From an uncultured bacterium (GTDB taxonomy: Bacteria; Elusimicrobiota; Elusimicrobia; Elusimicrobiales; Elusimicrobiaceae): a stretch of DNA of 64,000 bases. Location of the stretch: positions 51,383-115,382 of the forward strand of contig CASEVJ010000010.1 in NCBI GenBank assembly GCA_949291365.1. The letters run 5' to 3'. Positions 32,850-41,553 of this stretch are shown one piece after another. A program made the translations under genes and the position numbers. The notes under the pieces were generated by a model. It worked only from the letters and a program-made list of their open reading frames with translations. It made no database searches and was not told the origin of the DNA. How positions within the stretch are numbered: position 1 is the stretch's first letter; each line of letters opens with the position of its first letter.

Positions 32850-34375
32850 ATATCAACCTCTGATAGTTTTATAGCATCCCATTCCTTGGGAGCTTCTTTG
32901 ACCCCTTTATCAGACAAACGTAAAAAACAAGTTGAAGCTACAAATTCCTCTACAGCCACCACTCTGTCCCACTCCTTCGCAATATATTGCAATTTATCCA
33001 GCCGGCAGTTGGGCATCCATATTGCGGATTTGTCCCTGTTTTCTAATTCTTTTTCCCGTTCTGCTTCGCTTAAATACATTAATTCCCGCACCCGTTTGTT
33101 TTGTTTATAAATTTGATTTGGATAAAAAGAATACATGCTTTCAAGCGAAGCCAGAGGGAATGCCTCCATAGCAATCACCAGCAAGTCCTTATTGGGGTAA
33201 TTCTGTAAATAATATTGCATGGCAGGTTTATATGGCAAAAACATAGGGTGCCAAATCCGGGAAACGGCAGATATATACAAATTGCCAAGAGACATTCCCA
33301 CATATATGACAAAAAGTGCCAAAAAGATAGTACTTCTGCGTAACAGCGGGGTAATAATCAGAGTACATAATAGAAACATAGAAGGCACGAATGCGAAGAA
33401 GTAACGTCCCAAAAGCAAATACATCTTAAATAAGAACAAAAGGGCCGTTCCAAACGCCAACAAAAGTACCGCCAGCAACAACCCTATCTCCCGCATATAA
33501 GCGAATTTTTTATCTTTGCGATAGTGTCTATAGCCAAGCACCAAGCTGAAAGATAACATTATTAACATCGTAAAATATAAATAGTCCGTAGAGAAAAAGA
33601 AATCCACTAGCCCGGGCAACGTCATATTAAAGGGGATTTCATTGGCCCACCAGTTCCCGCTAAAACGCCCTTGAGAAATGCACTCCAGCAGATTAGGCAC
33701 CAGCCACGGCAGGAAGCAGATAAATACTAGGCACGGCACTACGATAAACCACAGTAAACGCTGTTTATATTTCCAACCCTGCACAAAAAGTAAAATAGAA
33801 AACAAGCCAAAGGCCAGAGCTCCAAAATAATGCGTCCAAGAAAGCAACAAAGACAATATCCCAAAACAAATCCATTGTTTGGCAGTAATACTTTTTCTTT
33901 TATATACAGCGCGGGACATATTTAAAAACAAAAAAGTAAGCGGTATGGCAAGCAGCAACACTAATGAATACGCCCGGGCATGTTGAGAATAGAACACCCC
34001 ATATAATTGACAGGAAAGAAGAGAAAAAAAGACCAGCCGGGCGATTTTTCCCCATCTTTTAGGAAACATAAACCATGCACAGGCCAACGCTCCCAAAGAA
34101 AAGGCCACACTGGGCAGCCGAAGCCAAATTTCCGGCCCGTACGGAACAAAATGGTTGTAAAAATATAGAAAGATATTATGCAAGGGTGGATGCACATCCG
34201 GCAAAAGCCAATTACGCCATATCCAACCTAGCGAAAGGGAGGTATTGGCAGTTATGGCAGTAAATACTTCATCATATTCATAAGAAATATGCAGAAAAGC
34301 AAAGCGGGCCACAACCGCCACCAAAGCAAATGCCGTGCAAACAACTACTAACCAACGTCTACAATGTTGTCTCAT
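32843..34375 (-). CDS. Membrane glycosyltransferase (ArnT/PMT-like, GT39/GT83 superfamily)
   Basis: The product from the ATG at 34375 is 510 residues with an N-terminal helix, a periplasmic loop containing YEYDEVF with the acidic pair typical of GT-C enzymes, DVHPPLHNI, and about ten further hydrophobic helices; the C-terminal 120 residues are soluble. An ATG nine codons earlier lies inside a terminator stem and is unlikely. GT-C enzymes move sugars from polyprenyl phosphate to lipid or protein. The coding region is visibly more AT-rich than its neighbours, suggesting horizontal acquisition. Together with the overlapping GT2 gene it forms a two-step sugar transfer unit; the acceptor is unproven. 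Confidence 0.82.
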   Translation of the reverse strand: MRQHCRRWLVVVCTAFALVAVVARFAFLHISYEYDEVFTAITANTSLSLGWIWRNWLLPDVHPPLHNIFLYFYNHFVPYGPEIWLRLPSVAFSLGALACAWFMFPKRWGKIARLVFFSLLSCQLYGVFYSQHARAYSLVLLLAIPLTFLFLNMSRAVYKRKSITAKQWICFGILSLLLSWTHYFGALAFGLFSILLFVQGWKYKQRLLWFIVVPCLVFICFLPWLVPNLLECISQGRFSGNWWANEIPFNMTLPGLVDFFFSTDYLYFTMLIMLSFSLVLGYRHYRKDKKFAYMREIGLLLAVLLLAFGTALLFLFKMYLLLGRYFFAFVPSMFLLCTLIITPLLRRSTIFLALFVIYVGMSLGNLYISAVSRIWHPMFLPYKPAMQYYLQNYPNKDLLVIAMEAFPLASLESMYSFYPNQIYKQNKRVRELMYLSEAEREKELENRDKSAIWMPNCRLDKLQYIAKEWDRVVAVEEFVASTCFLRLSDKGVKEAPKEWDAIKLSEVDIW

Positions 34376-34384
34376 AAAAATAAA

Positions 34385-34412
34385 ATATCCCGGCATTAAC
34401 ATGCCGGGATAT
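34385..34412 (-). terminator. Terminator between pilin and the membrane glycosyltransferase
   Basis: Perfect ATATCCCGGCAT/ATGCCGGGATAT stem with loop of four, followed on the minus strand by TTTATTTTT. It would make the pilin mRNA abundant relative to the glycosyltransferases downstream. Confidence 0.85.
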
Positions 34413-34423
34413 ATAAACCATTA

Positions 34424-34846
34424 TTAAAGACGGCACTGACCAGAAGACATCGTACAAGTGAAAAAGTTTCCGCAATCTGATCCGGTACAATAGCGATTAG
34501 ACACTTTTCCTTGCGACAAATAATACGTCAAAACTGCATTCTTTTTATTTGAGTTTATTCTCAAAGTAATAGATGAACCCGTACTGGTCAAACTGCCCAA
34601 CGTAAAGTGTTTCATCGACGGAATTTCAATATCCAAGTTAGAAGTGTCTCCCGTATACGATGAATTGCCCATATAATAAATATTCTGGGCATCAGACAAG
34701 GACTTCATGTTGGTCACCGCTTCCGTACCGCGGGCTTTATCCACTGCTTTGGTATACTGCGGCAAAGCAACGGAGGACAGAATGCCGATAATCAGCACGA
34801 CTACCAGCAATTCAATCAAGGTAAAACCTTTTTTATTGTTTTGCAT
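34424..34846 (-). CDS. Type IV pilin-like protein
   Basis: 140 residues with a seven-residue leader cut at KKG|FTLIE, Glu5 of the mature chain, and a 20-residue hydrophobic helix (LLVVVLIIGILSSVALP), the hallmarks of type IV pilins and type II secretion pseudopilins. The C-terminal 25 residues carry four Cys that may close disulfide loops. AAGGAG precedes the ATG. Assembly genes (pilB, pilC, pilD) are not in the window. A terminator separates it from two glycosyltransferase genes. Major or minor pilin status is unknown. Confidence 0.92.
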   Translation of the reverse strand: MQNNKKGFTLIELLVVVLIIGILSSVALPQYTKAVDKARGTEAVTNMKSLSDAQNIYYMGNSSYTGDTSNLDIEIPSMKHFTLGSLTSTGSSITLRINSNKKNAVLTYYLSQGKVSNRYCTGSDCGNFFTCTMSSGQCRL

Positions 34847-34965
34847 AACCCATCTCCTTACTATTCAAAATATGCCTACTGTTATTAGTATACTAAAAGC
34901 AACTTTTATATTCAATACCCAAAAAAGTCCCTTTTTTACGCTGCCAGCACCGGGTATAGATATGC

Positions 34966-34971
34966 TAAAAT
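34966..34971 (+). promoter_or_regulatory. -10 box of ruvA, extended and leaderless
   Basis: TGCTAAAAT gives an extended -10, with seven bases to the ruvA ATG at 34979 and no ribosome binding site. Confidence 0.6.
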
Positions 34972-34978
34972 ATGCCAT

Positions 34979-35590
34979 ATGATAGCATACCTTACAGGCG
35001 AAGTGTTGGAAGTGAAAGAAGACGCGGTTATCCTCGTATGCGGCGGCGTGGGCTATGAGGTAAACATGGCCAAAAGCAGCGCCCAAGAGCTGGAAGCCGG
35101 GCGCCAAGCGGCGCTGTATATTGCCGAATCTATTTCCCCCTATGACGGCACCGTGTTATACGGGTTTTTATCCAAAGAGGACAAAGAGCTTTGGACGCTT
35201 TTTAAAACCGCCATTCCCAATACGGGGGCCAAAAAAGCATTGGAATTTTTAAACAAAGCGCTTCGCTCAGTGGCGGATTTTCACGCGGCAATTATCAAGC
35301 GTGACCCCAAAATTTTGACCGGTATTTTCGGCTTTACCGCCAAGACGGCGGAAAAATTAATTGCCTCTCTTAAAGACAAAATGGACGCCGTCAGCGTGCA
35401 GGGCTCCAGCAAAATCAAAGTATTAGACGACGCCCCCTATATGAGCGGTGTGCTGGAAGCACTGGAAGCGCTGGGCTATTCCGCCGCCGAAAGCCGCCGC
35501 GCCATAGAGCAGCTTTATAACGAAGGCATACAGCCCGACGATAAAATTGAACATATTATTAAAGAGGCCCTGCGGGTGCTGAAAAAATGA
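34979..35590 (+). CDS. ruvA: Holliday junction branch migration protein RuvA
   Basis: 203 residues. Domain [29 protein letters not shown] is the OB-fold start typical of RuvA. The middle helix-hairpin-helix region contains [13 protein letters not shown] and [13 protein letters not shown]. The C-terminal domain III (about 150-200) binds RuvB. The stop overlaps the ruvB start by four bases. The first helix-hairpin-helix, usually VxGVGPKxAL, reads [10 protein letters not shown], a mild deviation. Probably leaderless. Confidence 0.93.
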   Translation: MIAYLTGEVLEVKEDAVILVCGGVGYEVNMAKSSAQELEAGRQAALYIAESISPYDGTVLYGFLSKEDKELWTLFKTAIPNTGAKKALEFLNKALRSVADFHAAIIKRDPKILTGIFGFTAKTAEKLIASLKDKMDAVSVQGSSKIKVLDDAPYMSGVLEALEALGYSAAESRRAIEQLYNEGIQPDDKIEHIIKEALRVLKK

Positions 35591-36609
35591 ACAACCAAAA
35601 CGAAGTATTAGACGTGCGCCAATTATCCGACGAGTCCAACGGACTGGAAGCGGCGCTGCGTCCGGGCACATTAGACGAATTTGTCGGGCAGGATAAACTC
35701 AAAGAAAACCTGCGTATTTTCATACAGGCGGCCCGTTCCCGCGGCGAAGCGCTGGATCATTGTCTATTTTACTCCCCTCCGGGCTTGGGCAAAACCACAT
35801 TAGCCAACATTCTTTCTAAAGAAATGGGTGTAAATATCAAGACTACTTCCGGCCCGGTGCTGGCGCGCCCCGGGGATTTGGCCGCCATGCTGACGACGGA
35901 ACTGTCCGACGGAGATATTTTGTTTGTAGACGAAATACACCGCTTAAACCCCGCCGTGGAAGAAGCCCTCTACCCCGCCATGGAAGATTTCACCTTCTTT
36001 ATCAACACCGGCAAAGGCGCCGGCTCTACCACGCTCAAGCTGGCGGTGCCTAAATTCACGCTGGTGGGCGCCACCACCCGCTCCGGGCTTTTGACCGGGC
36101 CGCTGCGCGACCGCTTTGGCATTGTATTTAACTTGGGTTTTTACGAGATTAAAGAAATTACGGACATTTTGGCCCGCTCGGCACGGCTCTTAAACATAGC
36201 CGCCGACCGCGAAGGGCTGGAAGAGCTGGCCAAACGCTCCCGCGGCACGCCGCGCATTGCCAACCGCTTGCTGCGCCGTGCGCGCGACTTTGCCCAGGTA
36301 AAAGGCCAGGGCGTCATCACGCGCGACATCGCCATTACGGCTATGGACTCTTTAGACATTGACTGTGAGGGATTAGACAGCGTGGACAAACGCATTTTGG
36401 AAGCGCTCATAGACCGCTTTGGCGGCGGGCCGGTGGGCGTGGATAACCTGGCTATTGCCGTATCGGAAGCGGTGGATACCCTTACGGACGCTATAGAGCC
36501 GTATTTGATTAAAGCGGGCTTTATCGCGCGTACCCCGCGCGGGCGCGTGGCCACCAAAAAGGCCTACGACCATCTGGGCAAAAAGCGCGCTGACGGCATG
36601 CTGTTCTAA
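35587..36609 (+). CDS. ruvB: Holliday junction DNA helicase RuvB
   Basis: A 340-residue AAA+ ATPase that drives branch migration. Walker [11 protein letters not shown], Walker [10 protein letters not shown], sensor 1 GATTRSG and the arginine-finger segment GPLRDRFG are all present, followed by a winged-helix domain with [13 protein letters not shown]. Start overlaps ruvA. Length and motifs are typical. Confidence 0.96.
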   Translation: MNNQNEVLDVRQLSDESNGLEAALRPGTLDEFVGQDKLKENLRIFIQAARSRGEALDHCLFYSPPGLGKTTLANILSKEMGVNIKTTSGPVLARPGDLAAMLTTELSDGDILFVDEIHRLNPAVEEALYPAMEDFTFFINTGKGAGSTTLKLAVPKFTLVGATTRSGLLTGPLRDRFGIVFNLGFYEIKEITDILARSARLLNIAADREGLEELAKRSRGTPRIANRLLRRARDFAQVKGQGVITRDIAITAMDSLDIDCEGLDSVDKRILEALIDRFGGGPVGVDNLAIAVSEAVDTLTDAIEPYLIKAGFIARTPRGRVATKKAYDHLGKKRADGMLF

Positions 36610-36762
36610 TACGACCGGCCCATACCCGGCTTGCCAGCCGTCCAAACTGCCGCGGACAGCGGCCCGGCGGGGCTGTAGGGCCGTATTTCTGTCCCGGACG
36701 GATGTGGTTTACACATACACAAGGCAGCCAGAAAAGCCGCCTCCCAAACAAACAGGAATGAT

Positions 36763-37881
36763 ATGAAAAAACATTTTCTCTTTTTGTTGTGTTTTATCTG
36801 CTGTTCTCTGCCGGCGGCTGCGCAAACGGTGCGGGTTTTGTTGGCGGAAAATCTAAAAAATGCCAACATAAATAATTCGGGACTGGTATATGTCTATGCC
36901 CAAGGGTCGGACAAAAAATTCAAGGTCAGCAAGCCCGAAACTCTTTCCGTGCAGGCCCTGGGCGGCGGCAAGCTAAAATTGGGCGCGCTCCAAAGCGACG
37001 GTACTTTAGTCATAGAGCCGGCAAAAGACGTAACACTTACCTTTCAGAAAAACACCTATACCGGCAAATTGTACGCCGTCCCGTCAGGCAAAACGTTCAA
37101 CTTGATTGAATATGTGGATATGGAAAATTACTTGCTGGGCGTACTGCCCTATGAAATGAGCCCTTCCTGGCCGCTGGAAGCGCTCAAAGCCCAGGCCGTG
37201 GCCGCCCGCACTTATACCCTGATGGAAATAAAAAACAAAAAGAAAAAAGAGTTTGACCTTTACAGCGACGTACGCAGCCAAATGTACAAGGGCTCCGGCA
37301 AAGTGTATGACAGCGTGCGCCAGGCCGTCAGTGCCACCAAAGGCCAAATCTTAACATACGATAAACAGCCCTTTTACACCTATTATCATGCCAACTGCGG
37401 CGGCGGCACGGACGACGCCAAAAGCTGGACGGGCTCTTCCGCCCCCACCATTAAACCCCTGCGCGGCGCTTCCTGCAGCTACGACAGCCACAGCAAAAGT
37501 TACAGCTGGACGAAAACCGTGCCCCAGAAATCCATTAATAATTTCGTCAATAAAAACGGCCTAAAAGGCAGCGTAAAGAAAATTAAAATCGGCCAAAAAA
37601 GCCCCTCCCAACGCGCCGAAACGCTGATATTTACCACCTCCAGCGGCAAGAAAGAGCTCTCCTGTCCCAAGTTCCGCCTCTCCGTAGGCAGCAGCGTGCT
37701 CAAAAGCTGCAAAATTACCGATATAGACAAAAGCGCCGGCGGCTTTACGTTCTCCGGGCGTGGCTATGGGCATGGCGTGGGGCTGTGCCAAGACGGCGCC
37801 AAAGGCATGGCGGAAGCCGGCAAAGATTACAAAAAGATTTTATCCAACTATTTCCCTTCTTCTAAAATAACGGAGCAATGA
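36763..37881 (+). CDS. SpoIID/LytB domain secreted protein
   Basis: 372 residues with a signal peptide (1-20, ending AAAQ) and a SpoIID domain: YVDMENYLLGVLPYEMSPSWPLEALKAQAVAARTY, SQMYKG, and the C-terminal GRGYGHGVGLCQDGAKGMA. Relatives are lytic transglycosylases acting on peptidoglycan stripped of stem peptides; outside spore-formers they modify septal or lateral wall. An AGGA site precedes the ATG. The gap to queA is one base, so they are co-transcribed. It sits within the otherwise conserved ruvB-queA neighbourhood. Confidence 0.9.
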   Translation: MKKHFLFLLCFICCSLPAAAQTVRVLLAENLKNANINNSGLVYVYAQGSDKKFKVSKPETLSVQALGGGKLKLGALQSDGTLVIEPAKDVTLTFQKNTYTGKLYAVPSGKTFNLIEYVDMENYLLGVLPYEMSPSWPLEALKAQAVAARTYTLMEIKNKKKKEFDLYSDVRSQMYKGSGKVYDSVRQAVSATKGQILTYDKQPFYTYYHANCGGGTDDAKSWTGSSAPTIKPLRGASCSYDSHSKSYSWTKTVPQKSINNFVNKNGLKGSVKKIKIGQKSPSQRAETLIFTTSSGKKELSCPKFRLSVGSSVLKSCKITDIDKSAGGFTFSGRGYGHGVGLCQDGAKGMAEAGKDYKKILSNYFPSSKITEQ

Positions 37882-37882
37882 T

Positions 37883-38917
37883 ATGGCTTTTGAACGGTTT
37901 AAACAGTTTAATATTGACCCCCTAATCGCCAAACAGCCCGCCACCCCGCGCGACAGCTCGCGCCTGATGGTGCTGCACCGCGACACAGAGACGATAGAGC
38001 ACCGCATTTTCCGCGATATTGTGCAATATTTTGCTCCCGGAGACGTGCTGGTGCTTAATAACACCAAAGTATTCCCGGCCAAACTTTTTGCGCATAAAAA
38101 GACTGGCGGCAAAGTGGAAATCCTGCTCGTGCGCCCACAGCAAGACCCGCATATTTGGACGGTGCTCACGCGCGACTATAAAGAAAATGCCGAACTGGAC
38201 TTTGGCGACGGCTTAACCGGGCAAATGCTGGGCAAAACCGAAAATAATGAAGTGCTGATCCGTTTTAACCAAGAAGACATTTTGCCTTTCTGCCACGGAC
38301 ACGGGCTCATGCCCTTGCCGGTATATATAGAAAAAGCCCGCAAACATGAAGGGCTCACGCCCAGTCTCTCTACTGATAAAGAACGCTACCAAACAGTATA
38401 CGCCAAACACGAAGGGTCTATCGCCGCGCCGACGGCGGGCTTTCACTTTACCGAAGAATTGCTGCAAAAGCTAAAAGACAAAGGCGTGCAGATTGTGTAC
38501 ATCACCCTGCATGTGGGCTGGGGTACGTTTAAGCCGCTGCGCACAGAGCCAGAACAACACCATATGTTGCCAGAACTGGCCGAAGTGCCCGCCGAAACGG
38601 CAGCTGTGGTCAATGCCGCGCGCAAGGTGGGAAAACGTATTTTTTCCGTCGGCACCACCAGCACACGCACGCTGGAAAGCTTTACCGAAAACGGCCACAC
38701 GCAAAGCGGCAAGAAATGGACGGATTTGTTTATCTACCCCGGCTATAAGTTCAAAGCCATAGACTGCTTTATTACCAATTTCCACTTTCCGGACTCCACG
38801 CCGCTGTGCATGGTCACGGCCTTTGCGGCGGAAGATTTTATTTTCCGCGCCTACAGCGAAGCGGTGGAAAAAAAGTATCGTTTCTACTCGTTTGGCGACA
38901 GCATGCTGCTGTTGTAA
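37883..38917 (+). CDS. queA: S-adenosylmethionine:tRNA ribosyltransferase-isomerase
   Basis: Makes epoxyqueuosine in tRNA by transferring the ribosyl part of S-adenosylmethionine to preQ1. Over 344 residues the family blocks DSSRLMVL, NNTKVFPAKL, YIEKAR, RYQTVYAKHEGSIAAPTAGFHFTEELL and FPDSTPLCMVTAFA are clear. GGAG precedes the ATG. The partner tgt, which inserts the base, lies 0.5 kb downstream behind a separate promoter. Confidence 0.95.
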   Translation: MAFERFKQFNIDPLIAKQPATPRDSSRLMVLHRDTETIEHRIFRDIVQYFAPGDVLVLNNTKVFPAKLFAHKKTGGKVEILLVRPQQDPHIWTVLTRDYKENAELDFGDGLTGQMLGKTENNEVLIRFNQEDILPFCHGHGLMPLPVYIEKARKHEGLTPSLSTDKERYQTVYAKHEGSIAAPTAGFHFTEELLQKLKDKGVQIVYITLHVGWGTFKPLRTEPEQHHMLPELAEVPAETAAVVNAARKVGKRIFSVGTTSTRTLESFTENGHTQSGKKWTDLFIYPGYKFKAIDCFITNFHFPDSTPLCMVTAFAAEDFIFRAYSEAVEKKYRFYSFGDSMLLL

Positions 38918-38945
38918 GGGAACGCAACACTTTCACCCGCCACAT

Positions 38946-38969
38946 CCCCCGCCCAAGACGGGGTTTTTT
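38946..38969 (+). terminator. Weak terminator after queA
   Basis: CCCCG/CGGGG with a seven-base loop and TTTTTTA, about 30 bases past the queA stop. Confidence 0.6.
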
Positions 38970-38988
38970 ATTGTCTGTGAATTGCAAT

Positions 38989-39017
38989 TTGACAAAATCT
39001 TTTCAATTTACTAATCT
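38989..39017 (+). promoter_or_regulatory. Promoter of the candidate small RNA
   Basis: TTGACA (38989-38994), a 17-base spacer and TAATCT (39012-39017) form a near-consensus promoter. It is placed between queA and tgt but far from the tgt start. Confidence 0.6.
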
Positions 39018-39023
39018 TTTTTA

Positions 39024-39165
39024 TATAAATATAATAACTATAATAAGTTATATAGTTGATAACTTTACTGTATCTGATGACGGATTTTCCCGGGGGGGAG
39101 AAAAGGTGGCAGTATGCCGGCAGGGAACGTTTGTTTATGTCTATAAAAACAGACGTTCCTTTTTT
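39024..39165 (+). ncRNA. Candidate small RNA between queA and tgt
   Basis: A unit of about 140 nt is delimited by the promoter above and a strong terminator (GGAACGTTTGTT/AACAGACGTTCC then TTTTTT, 39124-39165). At its start ATAACT, AGTTAT and ATAACTT (39030-39066) allow two mutually exclusive hairpins. A second helix TTTTCCC/GGG..AAAA and a small GGCA/TGCC hairpin follow. I cannot match it to preQ1 or other known riboswitch consensus. It could be a trans-acting RNA or an unknown riboswitch, although termination before tgt and the separate tgt promoter argue for an independent RNA. Confidence 0.45.
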
Positions 39166-39393
39166 ATGCATACAAGCCCCCTTTTTAAAACACCACGCCC
39201 ATCCGCCCGGCTGCCTTCCAAAAACTCTTTTGCATGGGAGCGCAGCAAGACAAGCCCCCCCTTTCAGAACAAAAAATCCCCCAGATTCGAGAGCTGGCAA
39301 AAAAGGGCAAAATTTGCAGAGAAACCAATAAAATCAACCGTACCTCAAAATGGGTTTATACGCTTTAGCAGACGGGCCCGCCCGGCAATATGA

Positions 39394-39399
39394 TAAAAT
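39394..39399 (+). promoter_or_regulatory. -10 box of tgt, leaderless arrangement
   Basis: TGATAAAAT, an extended -10, ends six bases before the tgt ATG at 39406; no ribosome binding site is visible. Confidence 0.6.
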
Positions 39400-39405
39400 A
39401 AATAT

Positions 39406-40566
39406 ATGATTTCCCCCTTTCGCATCTTAAAAAAAGACCCCCAAACCCGTGCCCGCACGGGTATTTTATATACCCGGCACGGTGCTGTACACACCCCCGT
39501 ATTTATGCCGGTAGCCACACAGGCCAGCGTCAAAGCGCTGACTTCGGCCGACTTGCGCGACGTACATGCCGAATGTCTGCTCTCTAACACCTATCACCTG
39601 TATCTGCGCCCCGGCACAAAAACCTTGCAAACATTGGGCGGTCTGCATAAGTTTATGAAATGGGACGGAAGCATACTGACTGATTCCGGCGGCTTTCAGG
39701 TATACAGTTTATCCCAGTTTCGCAAAATCAGCGAGGAAGGCGTCCTCTTCCGCTCCCACCACGACGGCAGCAAACACCTGTTTACGCCGGAGAATGTGAT
39801 AGAATTTGAAAGTGAAATCGGCTCGGATATTTGGACAATGCTAGACGTGTGCATCCATGCCAAAGACCCCGCCAAACGCGAAGCACGCCTGGCGCTGGAG
39901 CAAACCAAACGCTGGGCCAAACGCGCTGCCGCACATTACCAAAAAACCGTTCCCGAACAGCATATCACCCTCCAGTCAGACGGCTCTTTTACCGTAGGCA
40001 ACTCCCTGCTCTTTGGTATTATACAAGGGTCTGTATTTGCGGACTTACGCAAAGAAGCGGCCCTGCACATGGCTTCTTTGCAGACGCACGGCTATTGCAT
40101 AGGCGGCCTTTCTTTAGGGGAAAGCCAAGAACAGATGAACGATTCGGTACTGGCGGTAACCGAAAATCTGCCGGAAGAAAAACCGCGTTATTTTATGGGA
40201 CTGGGAACGCCGGTGGAAATTTTAAACTGCGTAGAGCGCGGGGTGGATATGTTTGACTGTGTATGGCCCACCCGCGTGGCGCGCAACGGCATGGTCATGA
40301 CCGAAGAAGGCCGGCTAAACATTAAAAACGCCTGTTTCCGCCTGGACGAACGCCCTCTGGACGAACATTGCGACTGCCTGGCCTGCCGCAACTATTCCCG
40401 TGCCTATTTAAGCCATCTGTTCCGCAGCGGAGAACTGACCAGCCACCGGCTGCTTTCCATGCACAATATCCGCTTTCTGACCCGGACAATGGAAAATATC
40501 CGCCAAGCAATAGACAATGGCACCTTCCGCCAGTTCAAGGCGGACTTTATCGCCAAATACCAATAG
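39406..40566 (+). CDS. tgt: Queuine/preQ1 tRNA-ribosyltransferase
   Basis: Exchanges guanine 34 of GUN-anticodon tRNAs for preQ1. The 386 residues include LTDSGGFQVYSL with the active-site Asp, FGIIQGS, GGLSLGESQEQM and YFMGLGTPVEILNCVERGVDMFDCVWPTR with the nucleophile region. The zinc site CDCLACRNYSRAYL plus a later His (LLSMHNI) completes it. The stretch normally GADIIMAFDEC is GSDIWTMLDVC, a family deviation near the active site. Probably leaderless. It acts upstream of queA. Confidence 0.94.
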   Translation: MISPFRILKKDPQTRARTGILYTRHGAVHTPVFMPVATQASVKALTSADLRDVHAECLLSNTYHLYLRPGTKTLQTLGGLHKFMKWDGSILTDSGGFQVYSLSQFRKISEEGVLFRSHHDGSKHLFTPENVIEFESEIGSDIWTMLDVCIHAKDPAKREARLALEQTKRWAKRAAAHYQKTVPEQHITLQSDGSFTVGNSLLFGIIQGSVFADLRKEAALHMASLQTHGYCIGGLSLGESQEQMNDSVLAVTENLPEEKPRYFMGLGTPVEILNCVERGVDMFDCVWPTRVARNGMVMTEEGRLNIKNACFRLDERPLDEHCDCLACRNYSRAYLSHLFRSGELTSHRLLSMHNIRFLTRTMENIRQAIDNGTFRQFKADFIAKYQ

Positions 40567-40908
40567 ACATGTTGCCGTATTTTGCCGCTCTGCCCGGCCG
40601 CCAACTGCCTTTGTGCTTTGCCGGGGACAGTAGGATTGGGCAGCTTCTGCCCCTTGGAAATGGCTGGCGTATTTTATGCATCCAAGTATATATCCGCCAG
40701 AAAGGGCCTTTTGGCGGCGGCTTTTCACTTGTTTGCCCTCGCCAAAAGACGCTGCCGCCACCCTAACAACCATTACACGGCCCCTGTGTTTGGGGCTATG
40801 GAAGGGCCTTATTTTATCCTATTTTTGCATGCAAAATCCCCGCCTGTTTGGCGGGGATTTGCAGCTTGCATAAAACGGAGGTGCACTGTCAGCAGAAAGA
40901 TGAAACTC
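40567..40908. other. Gap between convergent tgt and a secreted-protein gene
   Basis: About 340 bases without a supported gene. It contains the terminator hairpin at 40834-40860 and several GC-rich short inverted repeats; I see no RNA gene. Confidence 0.5.
40834..40860. terminator. Bidirectional hairpin terminator
   Basis: AAATCCCCGCC/GGCGGGGATTT with a five-base loop. It lies between convergent tgt and the leftward secreted-protein gene and could serve both. Confidence 0.65.
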
Positions 40909-41463
40909 TCATTCTGCCGCTCCACACACCAAAAACACGCCTTCCGTCCCGTTCAAAGACAGCTTTTTCCAGGAAATAGCGTGATTGGGTGCATCACACA
41001 CAGGGAACAAATGACCAAATAGATACAGCTCTTTCAGAGAGGCATTATTAAGCGCCTGTGCACTTTGCATATTACCATCAGCAAGGTTTTGCACTTCCAA
41101 ATTATGGGCAAAGTGCAAAACGCCTCCTTCACTTTCTCCCACGCGGCCTACCTGAAGTATTTCACTGCTGATGTAAGAGTTAGGATCCGTGGAATTTAAA
41201 TCCAGCTTTCCCGCCAGCACCACCAGCTGCCCCATATTGAGCAATTTGCTGGCCGGCAGGCCTTCTTTTTTAAATACGCGCAGCCCCAGCCCTGCGTCCA
41301 AGACACACTCTTTAAGCAGCCCGACATCGCAGCTGCCCTCCACCGCCAAATCACTATAAGAGGCATACGGCACAGGAAAGTAGGTAACCATGCGTATATT
41401 GTTTTGAGCCAAGAGCGGCATAGAAAGGACTAAAACCGCGGCTAGAAATATATATTTTTTCAT
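40909..41463 (-). CDS. Secreted protein of unknown function
   Basis: 184 residues from the ATG at 41463, which has AAGGAG upstream. Residues 1-19 are a signal peptide (ends PLLAQ). The mature start reads NNIRMVTYFPVPYASYSDL. Two Cys near residues 36 and 44 and two toward the C-terminus (VCDAP, LVCGAAE) may form disulfides. A region with LLNMGQLVVLAGKLDLNS and ILQVGRVGESEGGVLHFAHNLEVQN looks like repeated short beta strands, as in tail-fibre or adhesin-like beta solenoids; that is inference. It ends the long leftward gene run. Confidence 0.7.
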   Translation of the reverse strand: MKKYIFLAAVLVLSMPLLAQNNIRMVTYFPVPYASYSDLAVEGSCDVGLLKECVLDAGLGLRVFKKEGLPASKLLNMGQLVVLAGKLDLNSTDPNSYISSEILQVGRVGESEGGVLHFAHNLEVQNLADGNMQSAQALNNASLKELYLFGHLFPVCDAPNHAISWKKLSLNGTEGVFLVCGAAE

Positions 41464-41553
41464 AAAGTTCTCCTTGGGCAGGCACCCCCGGGGCAATGCC
41501 TATTTTCACCGCGCTTATGGCAAAAGAACGTATATACCAACCAAATACTCTGG

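Noticed and set aside
39024..39165. PreQ1 riboswitch controlling tgt
   Set aside because: No preQ1-I or preQ1-II consensus is recognisable and tgt has its own promoter after the terminator; kept only as an unassigned RNA.
38806..39393. A 195-codon rightward frame over queA's end and the gap to tgt
   Set aside because: It overlaps queA in another frame, has no ribosome binding site and crosses a terminator and a promoter.
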